Origin: Antrihabitans auranticaus
Lineage (GTDB): Bacteria; Actinomycetota; Actinomycetes; Mycobacteriales; Mycobacteriaceae
NCBI RefSeq assembly: GCF_016481275.1
Contig: NZ_JAEMNW010000001.1
Span: forward strand, 868,001 to 932,000
Length of the DNA stretch: 64,000 bases
Reading direction: 5' to 3'
The notes beneath the pieces were generated by a model. The model searched no databases and was not told the origin of the DNA. It saw only the letters and a program-made list of their open reading frames with translations. The translations under genes and the position numbers were made by a program. Below, in pieces: positions 8,376 to 17,419 of this stretch; position 1 is the first letter of the stretch, and every line of letters begins with the position of its first letter.

Positions 8376-9934
8376 CATCCACCGACGTCGCACGGACCGG
8401 GCTTGCCGTGCTTGTGCGATCCGGTCTCGCCAAACCCGTTGCCCCGCGGAAGCTGTTGCGAATCACGCGCGCCGTACGACGCGGTGGAACGAACCCGGCG
8501 ACGGCGTTGGCCATCGCCGCCGCACGCTGGCCCGGCCGCACCGCTGTCATCGACGACGACGGTGCAATCACCTACCGGGACTTGCAGCTTCGCTGCGACA
8601 GGCTAGCTGTCGAACTGAGCGAACGGCATGGCGTCCGCGCCGGCGAGGCCGTAGGAATTCTGCTCCGAAACGGCCGCGGATTTGCCGAGAGTGTCTTCGC
8701 CGCCGCGTCGATCGGCGCCGACGTGGTTTTGCTCAACACCGAATTCCGGCAGGCCGCACTCGCGGCGGCGATCTCGGCGCACAACATTCGAGTCGTGTTG
8801 TGCGACAGAGAATTTTGTGAATCAGTCGGCGAGCATGCGAGAGCCGTCCACCCCGCGGAACCCAGCAGCACGACCGTGGTCCGACGTCGTGTCAGCGGGC
8901 CACCGGGGCGCATCATCGTGTTGACGTCGGGAACGACGGGAACGCCCAAGGGCGTACCCCGCACACCCGCGATCGGTCCGACACTCGGCATTGCCGCGTC
9001 GGTTCTGCATCGCACTCGACTTCGGACCGGATCTCGAATCGTCCTCGCAGTACCGATGTTTCACGCCTTCGGTTTCGCAATTCTGATGCTGTCGGTCGCG
9101 CTTGGCGCGACGATGATCACACGGCGCCGCTTCGATGCCGAGGCCGCACTCGCGCAGGCCTCCCTCCATCGCGCCGACGCGTTCGCCGCGGTACCGATCA
9201 TGCTTGCCCGCATTCTGGACCTTCCCGAAGCTGTGTCTGCGCGAAACCCTGCAGACCGCCTACGCGTGGTGATCTCGGGCGGCGCACCGCTGAGTCCCGT
9301 TCTTGCCGAACGCTTTATGGACGCATTCGGCGACATCCTCTACAACGGCTACGGGTCCTCCGAGGTCGGCATCGGGACGTTCGCGACCCCCGCCGACCTG
9401 CGGGACGCGCCGGGAACCGTCGGCCGACCCGTCGCCGGTTCACCCGTCCGGATCCTCGACAACAACGGTAATACTCTCGGTGCCAACGTCATCGGCCGAA
9501 TCTTCGTTGGCGGCGATCTCGCATTCGACGGCTACACCGGCGGCGGCGGAAAGGAGGTCGTGGCGAACCTGACCAGCACCGGCGACATGGGATATACCGA
9601 CGAGAAAGGGCGCCTCTTCATCGTCGGCCGCGACGACGACATGATCGTGTCGGGCGGAGAGAACGTATACCCGCAAGCCGTCGAGAATGCGCTCGCCGAA
9701 CATCCGGATGTTGCCGATAGCGCAGTCGTCGGCGTCTCCGACGAGGACTACGGGCAGCGTCTCACTGCCTTCGTCGTGCCCAGGGAGAACGGCGCCATCG
9801 ACGTGGACGAGCTGCGAAACTTCCTGAAGAGGAAGGTGTCTCGCTTCGAGCAACCGCGGGATATCCGGTTCGTGAGCAGCATTCCGCGCAATCCCGCGGG
9901 CAAGGTGCTGCGCCGCGAACTGCTGGGTTCCTAG
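8372..9934 (+). CDS. acyl-CoA synthetase (AMP-forming, FadD-like)
   Basis: ANL-superfamily ligase of 520 residues that activates a carboxylic acid via an acyl-adenylate. The P-loop VLTSGTTGTPKG is intact, as are YGSSEVGIG, STGDMGY, the hinge GRDDDMIVSGGENVYP and the C-terminal lysine motif NPAGKVLRREL. An N-terminal stretch of about 50 residues precedes the usual core, as in the mycobacterial FadD2/FadD12 type. It is coupled to the SDR. The stop codon shares the bases CTAG (9931-9934) with the convergent SRPBCC gene. Confidence 0.92.
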   Translation: MTSTDVARTGLAVLVRSGLAKPVAPRKLLRITRAVRRGGTNPATALAIAAARWPGRTAVIDDDGAITYRDLQLRCDRLAVELSERHGVRAGEAVGILLRNGRGFAESVFAAASIGADVVLLNTEFRQAALAAAISAHNIRVVLCDREFCESVGEHARAVHPAEPSSTTVVRRRVSGPPGRIIVLTSGTTGTPKGVPRTPAIGPTLGIAASVLHRTRLRTGSRIVLAVPMFHAFGFAILMLSVALGATMITRRRFDAEAALAQASLHRADAFAAVPIMLARILDLPEAVSARNPADRLRVVISGGAPLSPVLAERFMDAFGDILYNGYGSSEVGIGTFATPADLRDAPGTVGRPVAGSPVRILDNNGNTLGANVIGRIFVGGDLAFDGYTGGGGKEVVANLTSTGDMGYTDEKGRLFIVGRDDDMIVSGGENVYPQAVENALAEHPDVADSAVVGVSDEDYGQRLTAFVVPRENGAIDVDELRNFLKRKVSRFEQPRDIRFVSSIPRNPAGKVLRRELLGS

Positions 9935-11082
9935 GAGTCGGCGACGCCAAGTTTCGCCCGCACAAGTTCGCCGCCCTTGTCGAACGCCTCCAGCCTGCGA
10001 CGCGCGACGTCGTAGTACCGGCTCATCAGTTGATCGCGAAATTCCGGCGGCAGGACGCTGCGCGAGAGGCGCAGCCACAACGGATGGTAATGGCGTGGCA
10101 TCTGCTCCATCAGACGGTCGGACGCCTTGCGGAAGATGTCAGCCATGCGTATGTAGTCGGCGCGGAAATACACGTAGTCACATCGACCGCGGAAGTCGCG
10201 AAGGTACGTCTCCGCAAGCGCACGAGGCAGATCCACCTCGATGTGTGCGGCTACACCCTGCAGAAGAGCCTTCACGATCAGCTGCGCGGATTGCTTCGCG
10301 CCGCCCGCCTCGGCAGTACTCCACGCGCGGTGCCATTGTTGCGGCGTCGGCTCGCCCGCCTCGAAGGTGAACAGGCTTTCGGAATACAGCTCGTGGAACC
10401 GGGGAATGAGCCGCAACACCCACTCCGGATTGTTCACGAGCCCCGACTCGAGATGTGCCAGTTGCTCTTCGGTGACGAACTGGTACACACGGGCGAACCA
10501 TTGCTTGGGATCGTCCGCGCCTGCCAGTCGATCGGCGATCGCGCGTTGCTGCGCGAGAATCGCGTTCGCTTCCGCGAGCAAGGGGGTGAGGTCCGCGGGT
10601 TCGATATGCCTCGGCCCTGCAGTGGTGGATTCCCGCGAGCCCGCGGCGATCTCGGCCAGCCGCTTCAGTGATCGCGAGAGTTCGGGAGCTATGAGCTGGC
10701 GCGCAAGTAGTGAGACCCCCGGAATTGCGAAGCGCATCACCACTTCCCAGCTGACTTCGGATGCCGCTCCCCCGTCCACGCCGGCGATGGCGATATTGCC
10801 ACGGTGCTCGCGAAGCCCTGCCGCACCGCGAAAGACCGTGTAGCCGAATCGATGCGGCGGCTCGGACTCGTGTACCACCTCCGACAGCCGCGCCGAACCG
10901 GGACCCGGGAGGTGGATCCGGCGCAACGTGCCGACGCCGTCAGCCCGGCCGCCGTCGCCGGCATCGACCAGTTCGATACGGGCCGTGGACCACTCGTTCA
11001 TGCGGGCGGGGTCGGTGAGCAGATCCCAGACCGCGGCAGGCGGCGCGGCGACACGCTGCCGCAGCACAATCGTGTCACCCAT
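9931..11082 (-). CDS. SRPBCC domain fused to an uncharacterised helical domain
   Basis: A 383-residue protein. Residues 1 to about 150 form a START-like/SRPBCC ligand-binding fold (IVLRQRVAAPPAAVWDLLTDPARMNEW near the N-terminus). Residues from about 160 to the end are charged and helical, with no motif I recognise (WFARVYQFVTEEQLAHLESG; HYHPLWLRLSRSVLPPEFRD), resembling the DUF5995-like part of some actinobacterial proteins. The start ATG overlaps the stop of the MpaB-type oxygenase gene as TAATG, so the two are expressed together. It may bind or present the hydrophobic substrate or product of that oxygenase; this is inference. Confidence 0.65.
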   Translation of the reverse strand: MGDTIVLRQRVAAPPAAVWDLLTDPARMNEWSTARIELVDAGDGGRADGVGTLRRIHLPGPGSARLSEVVHESEPPHRFGYTVFRGAAGLREHRGNIAIAGVDGGAASEVSWEVVMRFAIPGVSLLARQLIAPELSRSLKRLAEIAAGSRESTTAGPRHIEPADLTPLLAEANAILAQQRAIADRLAGADDPKQWFARVYQFVTEEQLAHLESGLVNNPEWVLRLIPRFHELYSESLFTFEAGEPTPQQWHRAWSTAEAGGAKQSAQLIVKALLQGVAAHIEVDLPRALAETYLRDFRGRCDYVYFRADYIRMADIFRKASDRLMEQMPRHYHPLWLRLSRSVLPPEFRDQLMSRYYDVARRRLEAFDKGGELVRAKLGVADS

Positions 11083-12290
11083 TACGCTGCCGCCTCCGGC
11101 CGCAGCGGCGTCTGCTTCGTGCTGAAGCGGCCGAGGTTTCGAACGACGAACCTGAGTTCGCGGTCCACGAGGCGGTCCTCGGATCCCAGGAGGCCGAGTG
11201 TGCGCGTAGCTTCGCGCATCCGGACCGCTTGCCGGGCGAGCACGACGAGGTGATGCGCGGGAGTTCGGCGTAGCCCCATCCCCCTTGCGGCATTCGGCGG
11301 GACCCAGCGCGTCGAAATGCTCGCGAAGAGCGAGGCAAGGACCGGCGTCGCAACAGCTTTCAGTGCACGGGCTGCGGGAGCCGGCAGGGCATCCAGCGAA
11401 TAGCCATCGTGCAGAAGCGCATCCGTCAACGTGCGAGAGTTCCCGTCCGGGTCGATCTCGAACCGTCCGGCAACGTCGAACATCTCCTGAGCCTCGCGGT
11501 AGTTGTGCGGGAGCAACTCGTCGGGCACACCCATGACGAATCCGATCCAACGCCATTGGTGCGCAATTGCTTCGTACTCTGCCGAGGAGTAGGAGATCCC
11601 GAGGTCCGCCGCGACGATGAGCGGCAGGACGAGGAAACCACCGCTGATGGTCAGTGCGCTGTAGCTCTGGTTGATCGGAACGCCCCAGCTCTGCGCGTCC
11701 CAGCCTTGCGCGGTCAGCAGATGCCGCCGAACGAGCGCGTGCACCATTCTGATTCGCACACTTTCCGCCCAGCCCCGCGCGCCCGGAGCCATGCCACCGG
11801 GCGCTGTTGCGGTGACGATCCAGCGACCGGTCTCCGCGAGGCGGTCGCTGGTTCCCGACGTCAGGCGTCCAGTCATCGCAAGCGGACGGCTCAGCCCGGG
11901 CGACTGGTACCCGTACATCAGCGACTGATAGAGCGTGATCGCCTGCACCGACCCGAATCGCCACCACGCACGCGCTCCGGCGTCGACAACCTCGGGCGAA
12001 TACCACGAAGGCGGGTCGATCAGGGGAGCCAGTAGACGCTGCAACGATTCCGGCGCCTCGGTGCCATATCGGTGCACGTCGGTCAGTACGTGGTCGAGCA
12101 GCCGCCAACCACCTGGCATTGCGAGCAGATCGGCGGCCGCGCGGTCGGCGACATCGTCGCTGCGGTACATGTTCACGGCCAAGCGGTCGACCAGTTCGGG
12201 ATTGTGCCGACGAACCTCTGCCCAGTTGGTCGCGCCCACATGCTCCGGCGGATGGGGCCATTCGACACTCGAGTCTGCGGGTGCGCTCAT
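11082..12290 (-). CDS. MpaB/Lcp-type haem oxygenase family protein (DUF2236)
   Basis: A 402-residue protein of the family that includes rubber oxygenase Lcp and fungal MpaB, b-type haem enzymes that cleave isoprenoid chains. Visible family segments are RAWWRFGSVQAITLYQSLMY, ETGRWIVTAT, the helix ESVRIRMVHALVRRHLL, whose His is the likely axial ligand, and WGVPINQSYSALTISGGFLV. There is no signal peptide, so it is cytosolic, unlike secreted Lcp. A palindrome starts one base upstream of the start codon. It is coupled to the SRPBCC gene. The substrate is unknown; a terpenoid or lipid double bond is plausible. Confidence 0.75.
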   Translation of the reverse strand: MSAPADSSVEWPHPPEHVGATNWAEVRRHNPELVDRLAVNMYRSDDVADRAAADLLAMPGGWRLLDHVLTDVHRYGTEAPESLQRLLAPLIDPPSWYSPEVVDAGARAWWRFGSVQAITLYQSLMYGYQSPGLSRPLAMTGRLTSGTSDRLAETGRWIVTATAPGGMAPGARGWAESVRIRMVHALVRRHLLTAQGWDAQSWGVPINQSYSALTISGGFLVLPLIVAADLGISYSSAEYEAIAHQWRWIGFVMGVPDELLPHNYREAQEMFDVAGRFEIDPDGNSRTLTDALLHDGYSLDALPAPAARALKAVATPVLASLFASISTRWVPPNAARGMGLRRTPAHHLVVLARQAVRMREATRTLGLLGSEDRLVDRELRFVVRNLGRFSTKQTPLRPEAAA

Positions 12291-12311
12291 AAATAAACAG
12301 TCTGTCTATTT
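12291..12311. promoter_or_regulatory. 21-bp near-perfect palindrome before the MpaB-type gene
   Basis: The arms AAATAAACAG and CTGTCTATTT flank a single T; only one base pair is mismatched. It lies directly upstream of the ATG at 12290, so bound protein would block initiation. The TetR gene immediately upstream (12417-13052) is the obvious candidate to bind it. Confidence 0.7.
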
Positions 12312-12416
12312 GTTGGCGTTGCGTCAACTACCTCGACACGCCACGCGACATACTCGACCAGGCGCTTAGCTGACGATCGCCCGCCCAGCGACCACAGCAG
12401 CAGCCTGCTCGGCGAC

Positions 12417-13052
12417 CTACCCGCCGTCGACGTCGATCGGCAGCGCCAGGCTCGCGCCGCCGGCGCCGAGGAAGCCGGACCAGATCAACGCGGTCAGGTG
12501 GTCGACCAACTCGTCGCGACTCATCGTCCTTTCGCGAGCCCACCAGAAGACGGCGGTCGAGATCGCGCCGAGAACGGCTCGCGCCCACGGGCCCGCCGCG
12601 CGGGGGTTCCCGCCAAGTTGATCGAAACCCGCAGCCAGGACCGCTTCGAGCCAGGTCGCAAGCTCGTCGACGACGGCACCGGATCGCATGCTCGGAGCGA
12701 GCGCAGCCGACACGCTCGGCTCGTCGTCGACCCACCGGCACAGGCAATCGACTGCAGCCCGTGTCTGCGCGTGCGGATCCCCCGCCGAGCCGACGACGAC
12801 GGCCACCTCGTCGATGATTCGTCGGGTTTGACGTCTGGCAAGAGCGGCTACCAGCGCGTCCTTGTCGGGGAATGCGGCGTAGACCGCCGACCGCGTCAGT
12901 CCCGCTTCGCGTGCGACATCGACGAGCGACAATTCCGGACCACGCGCACGCAAGCTGCGTTCGGCAGCGTCGAGCAATTCGTCTCGGCGCTGCTCGGGCT
13001 GGATCCGCGAACCCGGTGGCCGTCCGCGTCCTCGAATCATCGGGCCTGGCAT
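12417..13052 (-). CDS. TetR family transcriptional regulator
   Basis: A 211-residue regulator. A basic N-terminus (RGRGRPPGSR) precedes the helix-turn-helix VDVAREAGLTRSAVYAAFPDKDALVAAL, followed by a helical effector domain containing WARAVLGAISTAVFWW. The start is taken at ATG 13052 with AGGA just upstream; ATG 13040 is an alternative that begins directly at the basic arm. It is transcribed toward the MpaB-type gene and likely acts on the palindrome at 12291-12311. The ligand is unknown. Confidence 0.87.
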   Translation of the reverse strand: MPGPMIRGRGRPPGSRIQPEQRRDELLDAAERSLRARGPELSLVDVAREAGLTRSAVYAAFPDKDALVAALARRQTRRIIDEVAVVVGSAGDPHAQTRAAVDCLCRWVDDEPSVSAALAPSMRSGAVVDELATWLEAVLAAGFDQLGGNPRAAGPWARAVLGAISTAVFWWARERTMSRDELVDHLTALIWSGFLGAGGASLALPIDVDGG

Positions 13053-13109
13053 ATTCCTATCGTGCCATCTGCCGGGTCGCGGTGACTCGTGCATGCCAGA
13101 CTGGCGAGC

Positions 13110-13499
13110 GTGACCGGCGAACGCGACCTCACCGCTATCCTCGCGACGTTGCAATCCAGCCTGCGTGCGGGGACGTTCGTGTTCGTCTCTGTCACAGACG
13201 CGGACGACATCCCATTCGCGGCGAGAATCGAAGAGGCAGAGGGAATCACGCTGGTCGTCGACCGATCCGTCGCCGACGCAAGGCAACTCGCCTACGACTT
13301 CGTCGCGCACTGGATCACGCTCGACGTCCATTCCTCGCTGCAGGCGGTCGGGCTGACAGCGGCGGTCAGCTCCGCGTTGACGGCTGCGGGAATAAGCTGC
13401 AACGTGCTGGCCGGCTTCTACCACGATCATCTTCTGGTACCCGCAGACCGCATCGATGATGCCCTCGCGGTACTCGACCGATTGCGCACCGAGCGCTGA
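13110..13499 (+). CDS. ACT domain-containing protein
   Basis: A small cytosolic protein of about 129 residues. It resembles stand-alone ACT-domain proteins with a beta-alpha-beta-beta-alpha-beta arrangement: GTFVFVSVTDADDIPFAARI, then WITLDVHSSLQAVGLTAAVS, and a C-terminal HDHLLVPADRIDDAL. ACT domains bind amino acids or other small ligands; no partner enzyme is fused. The GTG at 13110 fits usual family starts (TGERDL); an upstream GTG at 13089 would add seven residues. It is divergent from the TetR gene, with its start only 58 bp away. Confidence 0.7.
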   Translation: MTGERDLTAILATLQSSLRAGTFVFVSVTDADDIPFAARIEEAEGITLVVDRSVADARQLAYDFVAHWITLDVHSSLQAVGLTAAVSSALTAAGISCNVLAGFYHDHLLVPADRIDDALAVLDRLRTER

Positions 13500-13515
13500 A
13501 GGGAAGGTGCCACCG

Positions 13516-14538
13516 ATGGTGGACTGGGACATTCCCCGCGCACCGACCAGTGTGCTCGTACTGCTGGACCTCGCCGCCGACCTCGCTGTTCCGGAGGCGG
13601 TCTGCCTGCGCGGCACTGCATTCGAACAAGCCCGGCTCCGTATGCCCAGCGCGGAAGTCACTGCACGCCAAGAGCTTTCTGTCATCACCAATTTGCTGGA
13701 GGCCCTCGGCCATCCTGCCGACCTCGGGGTGAGAGCAGGCAACCGCTACCACCTGACCACATACGGCATCTGGGGCTTCGCGTTGATCAGCAGTCCGACG
13801 CTGCGCAATGCCATCGATATCGGTCTGCGCTATCTCAACCTCACATTCGCGTTGTCCCGCATTCGAACACGTGATACGAACGACGAGTTTCAATTGGTCC
13901 TCGATACGCCCGATATCCCTTTTCCCCTGCGCCGCTATGCCATCGAACGCGATGCCGCAGCGATTCGAGTGATTCGGCGCGAACTGTTCGCGGCACCGAT
14001 TCCGATCGAGCGGGCCAGCTTCACCTTTCCAGCGCCACCCGATATCTCCTTGTACACAGCCACTTTTGGAGTTGAGCCGGAGTTCGACGCCGCCGAGAAC
14101 GTGGTCGCGATGCCCCCTGAAATTCTCGACCTGCCACTGCCCCAGGCCAATCAGCACACTGCCGCGCTTCTGCAAGCACAATGCCGAGAACTGTTGGAAC
14201 GCATGCATGCCCGAACGGGACTGTCCGGACAGGTCCGCGACCTCCTGCTTGCTCGCGCGTCCGACCCGCCGAGCGCGGAGCAGGTGGCTCGTGAGCTCAA
14301 CATGAGTTCCCGGACCCTGCGGCACCGCCTTTCGGCGGAGGCCACGTCCTTCCGCGATCTCCTCGACGAGGTGCGGCAACGACTTGCCGAAGAGCTGCTC
14401 TTCTCCGGCGGCTTGACGGTCGCGGAGACTGCGCAGCGCCTCGGGTACGTCGAACTCTCCAGCTTCTCGCAAGCGTTCCGCCGCTGGAACGGCGTGGGAC
14501 CGCGCGAGTTCAAAGCCAGAGCGCTCAACCGCACCTAG
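13516..14538 (+). CDS. AraC family regulator (VirS/OruR-like)
   Basis: A 340-residue regulator. Residues 20-200 form the arabinose-binding-like domain of the OruR/VirS subgroup (LRNAIDIGLRYLNLTFALSR). The C-terminal AraC domain has two helix-turn-helices: SAEQVARELNMSSRTLRHRL and LTVAETAQRLGYVELSSFSQAFRRW. ATG 13516 is preceded by GGGAAGG. It converges on the Baeyer-Villiger monooxygenase gene, the stops sharing CTAG at 14535-14538. In Mycobacterium tuberculosis a related AraC protein (VirS) controls a flavin monooxygenase gene (mymA), so activation of the neighbouring BVMO is a reasonable guess. Confidence 0.9.
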   Translation: MVDWDIPRAPTSVLVLLDLAADLAVPEAVCLRGTAFEQARLRMPSAEVTARQELSVITNLLEALGHPADLGVRAGNRYHLTTYGIWGFALISSPTLRNAIDIGLRYLNLTFALSRIRTRDTNDEFQLVLDTPDIPFPLRRYAIERDAAAIRVIRRELFAAPIPIERASFTFPAPPDISLYTATFGVEPEFDAAENVVAMPPEILDLPLPQANQHTAALLQAQCRELLERMHARTGLSGQVRDLLLARASDPPSAEQVARELNMSSRTLRHRLSAEATSFRDLLDEVRQRLAEELLFSGGLTVAETAQRLGYVELSSFSQAFRRWNGVGPREFKARALNRT

Positions 14539-16013
14539 ACGCGCGCGGGGACTCGGGCAGGAGCAAGCTCGTAATCGCTTTCGGTCAGTCGCTGGGTGCG
14601 GCGCTTGTATTCGAAGGTGAACCCGGGCCAGTTGATCGGGTTCTTGCCGGCGGCGTTCTTGTACCAGCTGGTGCAATTCTGGGCCCATACACTTGCCCGA
14701 ATGCGTTGCTGCAGCTTGGCATTGAAGCTGTCCTGTACGTCGGGGCGAACATCGAGGTAGGCAATGTCGCCGCGCGCAAGGCGGCGGACCGCCTGCAGTA
14801 CGTAGCCGATCTGTGCTTCGAGCATGAACACGATCGAGCTGTGGCCGAGGTTTGTGTTCGGGCCGTACAGGACGAACAGGTTCGGAAATTTCGTGATGCT
14901 CATGCCGAGGTAGGCTTCCGCGCCGTCGCGCCACTCGTCGCGCAACACCGCACCGCCTCGTCCGGTGATGTGCATCGGGGCAAGCAGATCGGTTGCCTGG
15001 AACCCGGTTCCGAGGATGATGGCGTCCGCCTCGTGGAACTCACCGTCGGCCGTCACCAATCCGTTCGAGCGGATCTCGGTGATTCCGGTACTGACGACGT
15101 CGACGTTCGGGCGAACGAGCGCGGCGTAGTAGTCGTTGGAGATCAGGATCCGCTTGCACCCAATCGGATCTTGCGGGGTGAGCTTGGCGCGCAAGTCCGC
15201 GTCGGCGACCTCGCTGTTCAGGTACCGCCGGAACCGCGCCTCGAAAGGCGCCATCAGCTGTGGGAACTTGGTGAACGCCAGCGCGCGTGGCTCCAACTCC
15301 CAGTACGTCGCCCACCGCGAGAGACGCTGGAGGCCAGGGACCGCGCCGAACGCTGCGCAAACCGCGCGCGGGTAGGCGTAGTCCGGCTTCGGGATGACGT
15401 GCGCCGCATCGCGCTGGAAGAGCTTCAGCTCGGCCGCCTGCGGGGCAACCTTGGGCACGAATTGAATGGCCGACGCGCCGGTACCGATCACGGCGACCTT
15501 CTTGCCCGCGAGGTCGTAGTCATGGTTCCACCGCGCCGAGTGGAACAGCTCGCCTTCGAAGGTCTCGATGCCCGGGATGCGCGGGTACGCAGGCCGGTTC
15601 AGCTGGCCGGTGCCCGCGATCAACATGTCTGCGGTATGAGTCGTTCCGTCCGAAAGCTCGATGTTCCAGTTGGCGGCCATCTCGTCGAACGTCGCCGCCG
15701 TCACCTCGACATTGAACCGAACATGCTTGCGGACATCGTATTTGGCGGCGGCGTCGCGTAAGTATCGATGAATCTCGGGCTGGGGCGCGAATCGCCGCGA
15801 CCAATCGCTCTTCGGCTCGAAGGAGAACGAGTAGAGGTGCGACGGCACATCGCACGCGGCGCCCGGATACGTGTTGTCACGCCAGCAGCCACCGACGTCA
15901 CCGGCTTTCTCGAAGATCGTGATGTCGTCGTAGCCTGCCTTCTTCAGCTGGATCGCCATGCCAAGTCCGGCAAAGCCGGTGCCGATGATTGCCACGGAGG
16001 GGGTGCGCGCCAT
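14535..16013 (-). CDS. Baeyer-Villiger-type flavin monooxygenase
   Basis: FAD- and NADPH-dependent monooxygenase, 492 residues, expected to insert oxygen into ketones to give esters or lactones. FAD motif GTGFAGLG (11-18), the conserved GGCWRDNTYPGAACDVPSHLYS segment, the fingerprint FEGELFHSARW (152-162, His158 present) and the NADPH motif GTGASA (177-182) are all visible. The residue after the fingerprint Trp is Asn rather than the usual Pro or Asp. The gene stands alone with its own promoter region and faces the AraC regulator. The substrate cannot be deduced. Confidence 0.9.
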   Translation of the reverse strand: MARTPSVAIIGTGFAGLGMAIQLKKAGYDDITIFEKAGDVGGCWRDNTYPGAACDVPSHLYSFSFEPKSDWSRRFAPQPEIHRYLRDAAAKYDVRKHVRFNVEVTAATFDEMAANWNIELSDGTTHTADMLIAGTGQLNRPAYPRIPGIETFEGELFHSARWNHDYDLAGKKVAVIGTGASAIQFVPKVAPQAAELKLFQRDAAHVIPKPDYAYPRAVCAAFGAVPGLQRLSRWATYWELEPRALAFTKFPQLMAPFEARFRRYLNSEVADADLRAKLTPQDPIGCKRILISNDYYAALVRPNVDVVSTGITEIRSNGLVTADGEFHEADAIILGTGFQATDLLAPMHITGRGGAVLRDEWRDGAEAYLGMSITKFPNLFVLYGPNTNLGHSSIVFMLEAQIGYVLQAVRRLARGDIAYLDVRPDVQDSFNAKLQQRIRASVWAQNCTSWYKNAAGKNPINWPGFTFEYKRRTQRLTESDYELAPARVPARV

Positions 16014-16119
16014 TTCGCTGCCTTTCGTTGGTGGTGTGCCTCAATTTTCGGCTCACACACCCGGCGGCAAGAGGTGCGCGTCGGCGGAAGAGTTACTCGT
16101 TTCGGCAAGCCAGGCTGCG

Positions 16120-17400
16120 TCAGCCCGCGCTCTCCTCGGCGAGCCGTGCGGCGATCGCATCCGAGGTGTGTCGGTGCCCCACGAGTTCGAATCCGATCAC
16201 CGACACCAACGGTGCCAACATGACGACGACCAGGCACACCGCCATCGATACGCCGGCAATGGCCAAACCGATTGCGACAGCGAAGACCAACGCCGTCAGC
16301 CCGAGCAGCAGAATGTGGAACGGGTCAGCCATTCGAACGAGAATTGCAACCAGGACGTACACCATCGCGATATAGACAGCGACCGGGATCGCAACCGTCA
16401 GTACCGTTGCAACCGAACCCAACTCGGAATGATGCTCGATGTAATAGGCGGCCACGTGCAGGCCCGCGCCGGTCGCGACGATGGACGCGAACAAGATGAT
16501 GTGCAGGTATCCCCACGGGATTGCACGGCTGCGTCTCGAGTGCAAAAGCTCCCCTGCCGGGATAGCGAAGTAGATCCACCACATCCCGAAAGTCAGGCCG
16601 GTGCCTGCGATGACGACGAGCACCGCATCGACAGACCAGCCCTGATTCCCGACGCCGGCAGACAGTGAGGCAACCGTGCCGACGACCCCCTCACCGAGCG
16701 CGATGATCGTCAGCAAACCGTGCCGCTCCGCGATGTGATGCGCGTGCCACGGCGTGCCGCCCTTACGCGTCTCGGCGAGTATCGGTCCGATCAGTTCGAC
16801 GCCGGTCACCAACAGAACGAGGACGAACGTGACCGCGACCGACGTGTGCGCCACGATGATGCCGACCCACAACACCTGTGCGACAGAGACAGTCGTTGCA
16901 TAACTCATGCATGCCGAACGCCGCGCTGGATCCTGGCGCGCGGCTCGCAGCCATTGCGCGACCATCGCGATCCGCATGACGACATAACCCGCGACCATGA
17001 CCTGGTTGTCGACGTGCTCACCCTCCTCGATGGAGGCATACATCTGCGGAATACCCAGCGCCAGAATGATTACCCCGACCATCTGCACCATTGTCAGTGC
17101 CCGGTACACCCAGTCGTCGGTGTCGTACGCGGAGGCGAACCAACTGAAGTTCACCCACGCCCAGCAGACGGCAAATGTGGCGAACGCGAAACCCGCGAGG
17201 CCCGCACCGACGTGCCCCTCGGCCAGCAGATGCGAAAGTTCGGATGCAGCTACGCCGAAAGCAACGACGAAGGTCAAGTCGTAGAGCAACTCCAGCGGCG
17301 TCGCGACCCGGTGAGATTCGTGCGGATCGCGACCCGACATCGGCCGATATCGGTGCGCTGGAGTCGCTGGCGGCGTCGATTCAGACGAACTATTGGTCAT
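16120..17400 (-). CDS. ltrA: LtrA family membrane protein
   Basis: Low-temperature requirement A family, an integral membrane protein of 426 residues with about eleven to twelve hydrophobic spans. The family signature VATPLELLYDLTFVVAFGVAA lies near the N-terminus, followed by FAVCWAWVNFSWFASAYDTDDW; ERHGLLTIIALGEGVVGT is also conserved. The function of LtrA is unresolved (first linked to cold growth in Listeria). The ATG at 17400 is preferred over an in-frame GTG at 17406. It starts 20 bases after the esterase stop and is probably the last gene of that operon. Confidence 0.88.
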   Translation of the reverse strand: MTNSSSESTPPATPAHRYRPMSGRDPHESHRVATPLELLYDLTFVVAFGVAASELSHLLAEGHVGAGLAGFAFATFAVCWAWVNFSWFASAYDTDDWVYRALTMVQMVGVIILALGIPQMYASIEEGEHVDNQVMVAGYVVMRIAMVAQWLRAARQDPARRSACMSYATTVSVAQVLWVGIIVAHTSVAVTFVLVLLVTGVELIGPILAETRKGGTPWHAHHIAERHGLLTIIALGEGVVGTVASLSAGVGNQGWSVDAVLVVIAGTGLTFGMWWIYFAIPAGELLHSRRSRAIPWGYLHIILFASIVATGAGLHVAAYYIEHHSELGSVATVLTVAIPVAVYIAMVYVLVAILVRMADPFHILLLGLTALVFAVAIGLAIAGVSMAVCLVVVMLAPLVSVIGFELVGHRHTSDAIAARLAEESAG

Positions 17401-17419
17401 ATGCACGATACTGGCAGAA

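Noticed and set aside
12328-12416. Possible small gene between the MpaB-type and TetR genes
   Set aside because: No frame with a start, ribosome binding site and protein-like composition was found.
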